NCBI GenBank assembly: GCA_023415335.1
Contig: JAEZLD010000117.1
Span: 1 to 33,333 of the forward strand
Direction of reading: 5' to 3'
From: Bacillota bacterium
GTDB taxonomy: Bacteria; Bacillota; Clostridia; Clostridiales; Caloramatoraceae
DNA length: 33,333 bases
Part shown: positions 16,456-23,619 of the stretch, one piece after another
Layout of the letters: each line of letters starts with the position of its first letter
Numbering within the stretch: the stretch's first letter is position 1
Notes under the pieces: generated by a model
What the model saw: only the letters and a program-made list of their open reading frames with translations
What the model was told of the DNA's origin: nothing
Database searches by the model: none
Made by a program: the position numbers and the translations under genes

Positions 16456-17388
16456 TTATGACAATATTCCAAGAAGTATAACCCATCCCGGTATGGTAAC
16501 CAGTCCTGCAAGTGTGGAAAGAGTTATTACTGTAGCAGCATATTTATAATCTGCCCCATAGTTTTTCGATATTATAGCGGCCTGGGCTATTACCGGTAGA
16601 GAAGCTTGTACAATAAAAACCTTCTCCATCAAATCCGGTACCGGTATAGCCATAGCAAGCAGATATACTATTACAGGAGATATTATGAACCTGCCTGCAA
16701 ATACGAATATGGTATCTCTGTCTATGAGTATATCCCTAAGCCTGACACTATTAAAGGTCATTCCTATGAACAATAAAGAAAGTGGTGTTGTCATGCCTCC
16801 TATATAACTACATACATCTGTCAGAACCTCAGGCAGGGTTATGTTAAAGGAAACCAGCATAATGCCTATAAGGAAGGCGGCCAGGGGGGGTGAAAGAAGT
16901 TTTTTAAAGGATGGCCTGCTTCCCCTTCCAATACCATCCCTTGAAATAAGATATATGCCCAGGGTCCAGAAGAAAAGGGTGTTGGCGAGATAGTAAACCA
17001 GCACATATGGAAGGCTTTCTTCCCCAAATATAGCTTGGTTAAGTGGCATTCCTATGTAAATGGTATTTGACGCTACAAAAATGACCTTAAATACTCCAAG
17101 CCTTTTTTTTACCTTTATCCATCTGCCAAAAATGCAGCTGAACAAGTAACTTATAGCTATAGAGGCTAGTGGAATAAGCATTCCATAAAGCATCTGACCA
17201 AGCATATCCCTGGTAAAGTTCTTGCATAAGGTATTTATCATCATAAGGGGAAGGCTCAAATTGCAAACTATTTTTGAAAATACTTCTGAATCACCTTCCC
17301 TGAAAAAGCCTTTTTTTGACAGTACATATCCTATGAATACTATTACTATAATGCTTCCTATGCTCTGAATTGCTCCAGCTAGGTTCAA
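16456..17388 (-). CDS. AEC-family (auxin efflux carrier-like) membrane transporter
   Basis: A 310-residue integral membrane protein with about ten hydrophobic segments in the AEC layout: FIGYVLSKKGFF after the first helix, then SKIVCNLSLPLMMINTL, IYIGMPLNQAIFGEESLPYV in the middle, and TPLSLLFIGMTF in the second half. Family members move small organic anions such as malate or other carboxylates; the substrate here is unknown. I place the start at a TTG at 17388, because AAGGAG lies 8 bases before it. The GTG at 17397 overlaps that Shine-Dalgarno. The gene begins 25 bases downstream of a terminator, so its promoter may lie inside the preceding small gene or depend on read-through. Confidence 0.9.
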   Translation of the reverse strand: MNLAGAIQSIGSIIVIVFIGYVLSKKGFFREGDSEVFSKIVCNLSLPLMMINTLCKNFTRDMLGQMLYGMLIPLASIAISYLFSCIFGRWIKVKKRLGVFKVIFVASNTIYIGMPLNQAIFGEESLPYVLVYYLANTLFFWTLGIYLISRDGIGRGSRPSFKKLLSPPLAAFLIGIMLVSFNITLPEVLTDVCSYIGGMTTPLSLLFIGMTFNSVRLRDILIDRDTIFVFAGRFIISPVIVYLLAMAIPVPDLMEKVFIVQASLPVIAQAAIISKNYGADYKYAATVITLSTLAGLVTIPGWVILLGILS

Positions 17389-17413
17389 AAATACCACTCC
17401 TTTTTCACAACAT

Positions 17414-17443
17414 AAAAAGACTCCGTACAGACTGTACAGAGCC
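17414..17443 (-). terminator. Rho-independent terminator of the small coiled-coil gene
   Basis: On the minus strand GGCTCTGTAC and GTACGGAGTC form a 10-bp stem (two G-U pairs) with loop AGTCT, followed by TTTTT (17418-17414). It touches the stop codon of the upstream gene. Confidence 0.75.
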
Positions 17444-17739
17444 TACAGGGCTTTTTTTCCACCCTCTATAACCTGAATTTTTATTGCATGCTTATCGACC
17501 TTATCAGAAATCTCCTGAACCCGCTCATCCAGACCCTTTATAGCCTCAGCGTTCTGTATGTATGCATCATAAAGCGTTTTCTTGGAGTTTTCCATTTCAT
17601 TTTCCAGCTTCAGCTGGGAGTCCTCCAGACTTTTAAGCCTTGAGCCAATCTCCTGAAGGTTCTTATCCATAGATAGAATGCTATCATTTAAGCCACTAAA
17701 CATTCTTTCCATTAGCTCTAGAAGCTGCTCATCATGCAT
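17443..17739 (-). CDS. Small coiled-coil protein, unknown function
   Basis: A 98-residue hydrophilic protein. From about residue 8 to 92 it shows heptad-like spacing of Leu/Ile/Met with many Glu/Lys (LLELMERMFSGLNDSIL, LQEIGSRLKSLEDSQLKLE, IKGLDERVQEISDKVDKH), indicating a long coiled coil. It has no membrane segment, signal or Cys. GGGGAG precedes the ATG, a good promoter lies upstream (17773-17801) and a terminator ends it, so it is a real independent gene. I do not recognise a family with confidence; short coiled-coil proteins of this kind are common in Clostridia and often unassigned. Confidence 0.75.
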   Translation of the reverse strand: MHDEQLLELMERMFSGLNDSILSMDKNLQEIGSRLKSLEDSQLKLENEMENSKKTLYDAYIQNAEAIKGLDERVQEISDKVDKHAIKIQVIEGGKKAL

Positions 17740-17772
17740 TAATCTCCCCTCTTCCTCCGTGCGAATAATATA

Positions 17773-17801
17773 ATTATATCATCCTTCCACACTTTTGGAA
17801 A
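17773..17801 (-). promoter_or_regulatory. Promoter of the small coiled-coil gene
   Basis: TTTCCA (17801-17796) and TATAAT (17778-17773) with a 17-base spacer and a TGA extended -10 on the minus strand. The predicted leader is about 27 bases. Confidence 0.65.
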
Positions 17802-17843
17802 GCGCAATAAATGACATGTACATTAGGATATTTTGATAATATT

Positions 17844-19202
17844 CTATTCTCTTTTTTCCAGAAGCTGAAGTACCTTTTTCTCATCATACAAACGTATAAA
17901 TACCAATCCTAATAGAGAGAACAATGCAGAAGCAACAAATGTAAGTCTTATGCCTAGTTCACTGCTACCATTTCTCTTTATCAGCAGCAGCCCGCTTAAC
18001 ATAAATGTATATAATACATTTCCAAGCTTTGTGATTAAGGTTCTTGTACCGAAAAAAGCCCCTTCCCTTTTTTTCCCCGAAAGCTCAACATCGTATTGGG
18101 CTATATCGGCAGCCACAGCATTGGGAAGTATGCCAAAAATGGCCAATGCTGGGGATACGAGAAGCACCATAATGATGCCTTGTACTTTTATGCTTAAAGG
18201 AAGTTTTCCCAGAAAAAAACCATAAATATAAAGAAACATGTATATACAGAAGGCTGCTTCCAAAAGCTTCCTCTTTCCATGTCTTTTAGCCAGAATGGTT
18301 ACAGGGTAGTAAAACAGGAATGACCATATGCCTCCCCATATAAGTATTTTCCCAAGGGTTTCCTCCCCTCTCCTTAAAAGCACAGTTATGTAATAAAGCA
18401 GTGAGCTTTGAAATATTCCATTTGCCATCATATAAAATAGATTAGAGAACACAAAGCTTCTGAATTCCCTATTGCTTAATGCTGCTCTCACAGAAGCCAG
18501 AGTCTTTTGAGATGATGGCCTTGCTTCACAGTAGTGCCTTTCATCTATTGCCATAACCGGCACCATAAGGCATACAAGCCCTCCAAAGGCTATGAGTCCA
18601 AAGGAAATTCTTACCGCCAATGTCTTGCCAACCCCCAGATATGTAATTTGCCTCCACAGGGAAGGTGCTAGAGAAACAACTGCATAACCTATAACCCAGG
18701 CAATAGAACTAAAGGTAGATAAATTAATCTTCTCCCCTGAGGTATAGGCAAGCTCACATAAGAGCGTATTGTAGGGTGTGGAATACATGGTTGAAAATAA
18801 GCAGCACAAAAACAGAGCTACAGTAAGATACACCACATTAATTTTATTTTCCCCTCCTATTGGACAACAAAAAACCAGCACAGTAAAAAGAGCATAGGGG
18901 AAGGCTGACCATCTCATAAATGGTATTCTTCTGCCCATACTTGACCTGCACCTGTCAGAAAGGCTGGCAACCCATGGGTCAGTAAAAGCATCAAAAAGCT
19001 TACCCACCATTGTTATTATCCCCATAACCGTAAACAAGCCTAAAAAGGAATACTGAGGTATAAACAAGCCTATTTTAGACTGGGTGGTTGGAATATAAAA
19101 ATATATCAGATAAGTTCCTATTATTCCAGACAGCATAGACTTACCCGTATTCCCCAGCGAATAAGCTATCTGTTTGGATAAAGGAAGATTTTCTTTTACC
19201 AA
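17844..19202 (-). CDS. GPH-family (MFS) sugar:cation symporter
   Basis: A 452-residue, roughly 12-helix transporter. The N-terminal block (QIAYSLGNTGKSMLSGIIGTY) and GKLFDAFTDPWVASLSDRCRSSMGRRIPFMRW are the typical glycoside-pentoside-hexuronide motif, where the D-x-x-x-D-P and GRRxPF elements mark the cytoplasmic loop. Family members bring in sugars or glycosides with protons or sodium. The start is a TTG at 19202; a TAA lies directly in front in the same frame and an AAGGGAA Shine-Dalgarno sits about 9 bases upstream, so no other start is available. It stands alone, divergent from the small Cys-rich gene, with no hydrolase or kinase next to it to hint at the sugar. Confidence 0.9.
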   Translation of the reverse strand: MVKENLPLSKQIAYSLGNTGKSMLSGIIGTYLIYFYIPTTQSKIGLFIPQYSFLGLFTVMGIITMVGKLFDAFTDPWVASLSDRCRSSMGRRIPFMRWSAFPYALFTVLVFCCPIGGENKINVVYLTVALFLCCLFSTMYSTPYNTLLCELAYTSGEKINLSTFSSIAWVIGYAVVSLAPSLWRQITYLGVGKTLAVRISFGLIAFGGLVCLMVPVMAIDERHYCEARPSSQKTLASVRAALSNREFRSFVFSNLFYMMANGIFQSSLLYYITVLLRRGEETLGKILIWGGIWSFLFYYPVTILAKRHGKRKLLEAAFCIYMFLYIYGFFLGKLPLSIKVQGIIMVLLVSPALAIFGILPNAVAADIAQYDVELSGKKREGAFFGTRTLITKLGNVLYTFMLSGLLLIKRNGSSELGIRLTFVASALFSLLGLVFIRLYDEKKVLQLLEKRE

Positions 19203-19320
19203 TTACACACTTCCCTTCCTTAATCATATATAATCGGTCTTATTTAGAGCATACACTCATACCTACAGCACATAGTTTTCGTATACTCTCTTCTATTTAT
19301 GCCTGATTTTCTAAAGCATA

Positions 19321-19349
19321 TTGTATATTTATAATTATTTATGTATAAT
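19321..19349 (+). promoter_or_regulatory. Sigma-A-type promoter for the small Cys-rich gene
   Basis: TTGTAT (19321-19326) and a perfect TATAAT (19344-19349), spaced by 17 bases. The leader to the ATG at 19384 is about 28 bases. Confidence 0.7.
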
Positions 19350-19383
19350 ATGCATATAGCTCAAAAGAAAAGAGGATTTTAGT

Positions 19384-19743
19384 ATGTTAAAGAAAAATAA
19401 GGAACTGGCTCCTGAAAGAATAAACGGAAATATTGCCATACTCTGCAGCTCAGAAAGCTTAAATTCTGCCGAAAGCCTTATTAGTAAGTTCAGCGATTTA
19501 AGTAATATAAGCCTATATATAGAAAAATGCAATAAGGTTTCAATATGCAATAGAAAACCATCCATCCTCCACTTAGAAAATGATGCTGTGCTGCAGCTGG
19601 AATGTACCCTCAAGCAGTGCTTCAGCCCTCTGGATTATTCCTGCACTGTATGTATTGGGAATAATTCATCCTTCCTATCAATTGCAGAGAACTGCAATAA
19701 ATGTGCTACCCCGGTTTATATACTGGATAATTATGCATCATAG
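19384..19743 (+). CDS. Unrecognised small Cys-rich protein
   Basis: A 119-residue protein I cannot place in a family. It has nine cysteines, mostly in the C-terminal two thirds (KCNKVSIC, LECTLKQC, SCTVC, NCNKC), and no signal peptide or clear membrane helix. The first third (NIAILCSSESLNSAESLISKF) could be a beta-alpha unit. The Cys pairs hint at metal binding or a redox role, but no known zinc-ribbon spacing is clear. Evidence that it is real: a good promoter with 17-base spacing, GAGG eight bases before the ATG, and a strong terminator hairpin after the stop. It is divergent from the GPH transporter gene. Confidence 0.65.
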   Translation: MLKKNKELAPERINGNIAILCSSESLNSAESLISKFSDLSNISLYIEKCNKVSICNRKPSILHLENDAVLQLECTLKQCFSPLDYSCTVCIGNNSSFLSIAENCNKCATPVYILDNYAS

Positions 19744-19781
19744 GGTAATCCTTGTATGCTCACTCATCATAATAACCCCAC

Positions 19782-19816
19782 ATGAAAAAAGTATGCCATG
19801 AGCATACTTTTTTCAT
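19782..19816. terminator. Terminator hairpin after the small Cys-rich gene
   Basis: A perfect 15-bp stem, ATGAAAAAAGTATGC (19782-19796) with GCATACTTTTTTCAT (19802-19816), and a 5-base loop. The T6 run lies in the 3' arm and the A6 run in the 5' arm, so it can act in both directions. Confidence 0.8.
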
Positions 19817-19884
19817 AATTACTTTTAAAATTTGAAGTATAGGGCTTATCTCTTTATCTTATTAGAATAATAAAGTCCTTAAAC

Positions 19885-19926
19885 TTCAAAGAGAGGCACT
19901 ACTCTTTTGTAGTGCCTCTCTTTGAA
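19885..19926 (-). terminator. Strong hairpin behind tRNA-Pro
   Basis: A perfect 18-bp stem, TTCAAAGAGAGGCACTAC (19885-19902) with GTAGTGCCTCTCTTTGAA (19909-19926), and a 6-base loop. It starts 10 bases after the tRNA 3' end on the minus strand. The tail (GTTTAAGGACTTTATT) is only moderately T-rich. Confidence 0.75.
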
Positions 19927-19935
19927 ATAATATTC

Positions 19936-20011
19936 TGGTCTGGGTGACTGGATTTGAACCAGCGACCTCCTGAACCCCATTCAGGCGCGCTACCATCTGC
20001 GCCACACCCAG
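19936..20011 (-). tRNA. tRNA-Pro (anticodon GGG)
   Basis: A 76-base cloverleaf with CCA encoded. The acceptor stem is CTGGGTG/CACCCAG, the D-arm GCGC/GCGC, the anticodon stem CCTGA/TCAGG with loop ATGGGGT (anticodon GGG), and the T-arm GCTGG/CCAGT with loop TTCAAAT. The discriminator base is A. Confidence 0.96.
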
Positions 20012-20028
20012 TCGCTTAGTACATATTT

Positions 20029-20056
20029 ATTATACATCATTTCTGTAGTTTTGCAA
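20029..20056 (-). promoter_or_regulatory. tRNA-Pro promoter
   Basis: TTGCAA (20056-20051) and TATAAT (20034-20029) with a 16-base spacer on the minus strand, predicting a start about 11 bases before the mature tRNA. The same hexamers and spacing precede tRNA-Gly in this window. Confidence 0.75.
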
Positions 20057-20353
20057 GTGCTATTTGCCTGGACATAGGTTATTCATTCAATGACTTCATT
20101 CAATGCACAATAAATAATTCTTAGGTTTATTAAGATAAACAATATCTGGATTCCACCACAAGCACTTCTATATATAAAACTATACTTAAAAACTAGTGGT
20201 TGAAATCATATTTCCCAATTCCTATTATATTGCTTTGAATGCTACATATGGTATATAGGGGTTTCTGGACAAGAGTTTGTTTCTATATTACCTATCATAA
20301 AAATAAAATCAATTGTATAACATCCTTCACATTTTATGGATACTAGCTTTATT
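20057..20353. other. AT-rich intergenic stretch, no gene seen
   Basis: I find no open frame with a ribosome-binding site, RNA gene or strong hairpin here. The only repeat noted is TTCATTCAATG twice, 15 bases apart (near 20082-20107). Confidence 0.5.
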
Positions 20354-20485
20354 TCACTCGTTTTTCAGGAGGAGATGGCATACGGTGCGTATAAAATTGT
20401 TTTCTTCCAATTCATTAGATTCAACCAATGCACTCATTAATTCATCTACTGTCTCTTTGGAATCAATTTTATTTCTCCATTGCAC
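20354..20485 (-). CDS. Possible 43-residue small protein, or remnant of a longer gene
   Basis: A short frame from a GTG at 20485 to a TGA at 20354, preceded by an excellent AAGGAGGG (11 bases from GGAGG to the GTG, slightly long). TATAAT (minus strand) lies just upstream of that, giving a very short leader. The predicted peptide is helical and mixed-charge (NKIDSKETVDELMSALVESNELEENNF). The open frame also runs further upstream to 20536, where residues such as YIILRKEGF look protein-like, so it may instead be the tail of a lost gene. It is divergent from, and its control region overlaps, the YhaM-like gene. No family recognised. Confidence 0.35.
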   Translation of the reverse strand: MQWRNKIDSKETVDELMSALVESNELEENNFIRTVCHLLLKNE

Positions 20486-20536
20486 TTGTGTAAAACCCTC
20501 CTTACGTAATATTATATAAGGTGAGGTGATAACCAC

Positions 20537-21469
20537 ATGCTTAATTTATGCGTAAATGATGTATTAGAGGCTCAGCCACTAATTGTAAGGCATATAAGTA
20601 AAAAAACAGGACAGAACAATAAGGAATACTACCATCTTCAGCTTAGCCATGGTGTTCAGAACCTTGACGGAAAGATATGGAGCGGAGACCCCGCTGTTGC
20701 ACAGGAAATAACCCCAGGCTGTATAGCAAACATATGGGCAAACGTAAGGGATTTTAAAGGAACCCTCCAGCTACATATAAGCAGGATTGAAAAAATTGAC
20801 CAGCCATCCCAGGAGCTTTTAGATGAAATAACCCCTGCCTGTGAGTTTGATACCACAGTTCTTGAGCAGCAGATTAATGATATTATAGCATCAGTAAAAA
20901 CACCGGAGCTTAATATGCTTTTAAACACCATATTTTCATCTCCGGAAATATCCTCAAGCTTTTATAAAAAGGCTGCTGGGGCTGAGATACACCATGCCTA
21001 TCTTGGAGGGCTTGCCCACCATACCATAGAGGTGGCAAACACGGTAAACCATTTCTGCACAATGTACGATTCCATGGACAGAGACATTGCAGTTACTGCC
21101 GCCCTGCTCCATGATATAGGCAAAACTGTTGAGCTTTCCAACTTCCCCGAAAACAAGTATACCGATAGGGGAAGGCTTTTAGGCCACATAGCCATAGGGG
21201 TAGAAATATTAAACGAGGCCGTTGCCAAGATTGAGGGTTTTCCTGTAAAGTATACCCTTGCACTACAGCACTGCATACTTTCCCACCATGGAACCCAGGA
21301 GATGGGCTCACCTGTTGTGCCTATGACCATGGAGGCCATAGCCCTGCACAACGCTGATAGGGCCAGCGCAGACCTTAACGGTTTTTTCCTGGCAATACAG
21401 AGAGATACCTCAGCAAACTGCTGGACCGATTATAATAATACATATAAGAGGTTCATTAAGAAATTTTGA
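20537..21469 (+). CDS. yhaM: YhaM-like 3'-5' exoribonuclease (OB-fold plus HD domain)
   Basis: A 310-residue protein with the two-domain layout of Bacillus YhaM. The N-terminal OB-fold nucleic-acid-binding region is about residues 10-88 (FKGTLQLHISRIEKID). The HD phosphohydrolase domain has His152/153 and His161/162 in IHHAYLGGLAHHT, His192-Asp193 in LLHDIGK, and His216 in LLGHIAIG. It then has LQHCILSHHG and the C-terminal LHNADRASADLNGF. It is expected to degrade RNA, and possibly DNA, from the 3' end in the cytoplasm. The length matches the family (about 310-320). GGTGAGGTG lies about 8 bases before the ATG. It converges on the V-ATPase operon, with a hairpin repeat between. Confidence 0.93.
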   Translation: MLNLCVNDVLEAQPLIVRHISKKTGQNNKEYYHLQLSHGVQNLDGKIWSGDPAVAQEITPGCIANIWANVRDFKGTLQLHISRIEKIDQPSQELLDEITPACEFDTTVLEQQINDIIASVKTPELNMLLNTIFSSPEISSSFYKKAAGAEIHHAYLGGLAHHTIEVANTVNHFCTMYDSMDRDIAVTAALLHDIGKTVELSNFPENKYTDRGRLLGHIAIGVEILNEAVAKIEGFPVKYTLALQHCILSHHGTQEMGSPVVPMTMEAIALHNADRASADLNGFFLAIQRDTSANCWTDYNNTYKRFIKKF

Positions 21470-21504
21470 TTAGTTAATAAGAAATAGTGAAGGTGAGAAA
21501 TAAC

Positions 21505-21557
21505 ACCTCATCTGTCAGCTGGCGCTGACACCTTCCCCTTGTGGGGAAGGCTTTCAT
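21505..21557. repeat. Dispersed double-hairpin repeat between convergent genes
   Basis: Two perfect adjacent hairpins: TGTCAGC/GCTGACA (21513-21519, 21524-21530) and CCTTCCCC/GGGGAAGG (21531-21538, 21543-21550). They are framed by CCTCATC on the left and CTTTCAT on the right. I recall this CCTCATC...GGGGAAGG arrangement as a small palindromic element found in many copies in gut Clostridia. Here it may double as the terminator for the YhaM-like gene and the V-ATPase operon, which converge on it. Confidence 0.65.
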
Positions 21558-21603
21558 GAAGAGTGAATATTGTAGGTAAGGCAAAGAGCAGCTTAGGAAT
21601 ATC

Positions 21604-22239
21604 CTAAACTGCCCTTTCTTTTTTATTGCTGCTTTTCTTTTTGACCACCTTAAGGCGGAAGAATTCCTCTCTTTCCTTTTCCTCAAGGGAGTCCTGAATA
21701 AACTTAACCATTTCAGTATACTTTGGTATCTGTATATTCTGTAAGGCGTTAGCCCTCTTCTGGGTTTTCTTTATCTGCACAGCCAGCTTGTATACGGAGT
21801 TTTCTATCTCCGCCAGCTCCAGCACCAGGAACCTTATCTCCCAGAACTTTGCAAAGGCCACGTCCATGGAGGAGTTAGTCTGATAGAAGCTATAGGCCGG
21901 GGTAACCTCATGGACATCATACTTAACATCGGGAATCTCAACTCCCATTACACTCTTGTAGAGTATCTGGAAATCACCCACCTCAGGCACAGAGGAGGCT
22001 ATATCCTCCACCCCTGCCACCCCCATAGTAATGTTGGCAGTTTTAAGAGCTTCATAGGCCTGCTGGAAGGTGGTATTAATCCTCTCCTGTATATCCTTTG
22101 CCCTGTCAACCAGACCCATCATCTCCCTTATAAGCACGTTCCTTTTCTGGTCCAAAAGCTCATAACCCTTCTTGGAAAACTCCAGGGTTGATTTAGCACT
22201 CATAAGGTTTGCCTTGGTAGGGGCAACATTTACGTCCAT
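21604..22239 (-). CDS. atpD: V-type ATPase subunit D (central stalk)
   Basis: A 211-residue, mostly helical protein. The start MDVNVAPTKANLMSAKSTLEFSKKGYELLDQKRNVLIREMM is the conserved N-terminal helix of subunit D, the rotor shaft within the A3B3 head. The C-terminal helix (RANALQNIQIPKYTEMVKFIQDSLEEKEREEFFRLKVVKKK) is likewise typical. GGGGGTGA precedes the ATG. It is the last gene of the nine-gene operon, 4 bases behind subunit B, and is followed by a hairpin repeat. Confidence 0.95.
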   Translation of the reverse strand: MDVNVAPTKANLMSAKSTLEFSKKGYELLDQKRNVLIREMMGLVDRAKDIQERINTTFQQAYEALKTANITMGVAGVEDIASSVPEVGDFQILYKSVMGVEIPDVKYDVHEVTPAYSFYQTNSSMDVAFAKFWEIRFLVLELAEIENSVYKLAVQIKKTQKRANALQNIQIPKYTEMVKFIQDSLEEKEREEFFRLKVVKKKSSNKKERAV

Positions 22240-22243
22240 ATAT

Positions 22244-23614
22244 TCACCCCCTATAATGCTTCTCTATAGTCTTCTCATCCAGTCTGTCAAGCTCCTGCTT
22301 AGGAAGTATGGACAATACCGTCCAGGCTATGTCCAGAGTTTCATCTATGCTCCTGTTTTCCTCAAATGCCTGGTTAAGGAATTCCTCCTCAAATGCATTT
22401 CCAAACTGCAGATACTTTTTATCAGTATCGGAAAGCTCATCCTCTCCTATTACCTGAGATAGTGCCTTAACCTCCTGCACCTTAGAGTAGGAGGAGAAAA
22501 TCTGGTTGGATACTGCAGGATGGTCCTCCCTGGTATAGCCCTCTCCTATTCCATCCTTCATAAGCCTGGAAAGGGATGGAAGTATGTTGATAGGCGGGTA
22601 AATGTTCCTCTGGTATATTTCCCTGCTGAGCACTATCTGGCCCTCTGTTATATATCCTGTTAAATCCGGTATAGGATGGGTTATGTCATCGTTAGGCATG
22701 GTAAGTATGGGTATCTGGGTTATAGACCCTTTGGAGTTTTTCATCATACCCGCCCTCTCATAAAGGTTTGCCAGGTCTGAATAAAGGTATCCTGGATACC
22801 CCTTTCTTCCCGGAACCTCCTCCCTTGAGGAGGATATTTCTCTCAATGCCTCTGCATAGCTGGTCATATCTGTCATTATTACTAGTATGTGCATGTTCTC
22901 CTCAAATGCCAGATACTCAGCTGCGGTAAGAGCGCACCTTGGGGTTACAATCCTTTCAACCACCGGGTCATCTGCCAGGTTCATAAACATTACAACCCTC
23001 TCCAGCACTCCTGACTCCTCAAAGCTCCTTAGGAAAAAGTGTGCATCATCATGCTTAACCCCCATTGCTGCAAAAACCACTGCAAACTCGCTTCCCTCCT
23101 GGTCTGCTATCTTTGCCTGGCGTACTATCTGGGCTGCAATCTGGTTATGAGGAAGCCCATTACCAGAAAATATAGGAAGCTTCTGCCCTCTTATAAGGGT
23201 AGTAAGGCCATCGATGGCAGAGATGCCTGTCTGTATGAAGTTCCTTGGATATTTTCTTGCTACAGGGTTCATAGGTCTTCCGTTTACATCCACCTTCTTA
23301 CCTGTATATATCCTTCCCTCCCCGTCTGCAGGCTCACCTATTCCATTAAACACTCTTCCCAGCATATCCTTAGATACGGTTATCTCCAAAGGGCTTCCTG
23401 TAAACCTCACAGAAACGTCATTTATTGAAAGCCCTGAGGTGGTTTCAAAAATCTGTATTATTGCCTTATCCTTATACAGCTGGACCACCTTGCCATGCTT
23501 TGTACCCTCCGGCGTCCTTACCTCCACTATTTCATCATAAGCGGCATTATTAACTCCTGAGAGCACTATCAGGGGACCGTTAATCCTGTCAAGCTGCAGA
23601 TATTCCTTTATCAT
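22244..23614 (-). CDS. atpB: V-type ATPase subunit B (non-catalytic head)
   Basis: A 456-residue non-catalytic nucleotide-binding subunit that alternates with A in the hexameric head. It has family blocks such as GLTTLIRGQKLPIFSGNGLPHNQIAAQI in place of an intact Walker A, then RCALTAAEYLAFE, VIMTDMTSYAEALREIS, RKGYPGYLYSDLANLYERAG and ITQIPILTMPNDDITHPIPDLTGYITEGQI. I start it at the ATG at 23614 because GAGGGG lies 8 bases upstream; a GTG three codons earlier is inside that Shine-Dalgarno. It begins 5 bases after the subunit A stop, indicating coupling. Confidence 0.97.
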   Translation of the reverse strand: MIKEYLQLDRINGPLIVLSGVNNAAYDEIVEVRTPEGTKHGKVVQLYKDKAIIQIFETTSGLSINDVSVRFTGSPLEITVSKDMLGRVFNGIGEPADGEGRIYTGKKVDVNGRPMNPVARKYPRNFIQTGISAIDGLTTLIRGQKLPIFSGNGLPHNQIAAQIVRQAKIADQEGSEFAVVFAAMGVKHDDAHFFLRSFEESGVLERVVMFMNLADDPVVERIVTPRCALTAAEYLAFEENMHILVIMTDMTSYAEALREISSSREEVPGRKGYPGYLYSDLANLYERAGMMKNSKGSITQIPILTMPNDDITHPIPDLTGYITEGQIVLSREIYQRNIYPPINILPSLSRLMKDGIGEGYTREDHPAVSNQIFSSYSKVQEVKALSQVIGEDELSDTDKKYLQFGNAFEEEFLNQAFEENRSIDETLDIAWTVLSILPKQELDRLDEKTIEKHYRG

Positions 23615-23619
23615 ATCAA

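Noticed and set aside
139..18000. Possible defence, toxin-antitoxin or prophage island among the mixed genes
   Set aside because: I found no integrase, nuclease-toxin, restriction or phage structural signature; the genes are ordinary metabolic, transport and housekeeping types.
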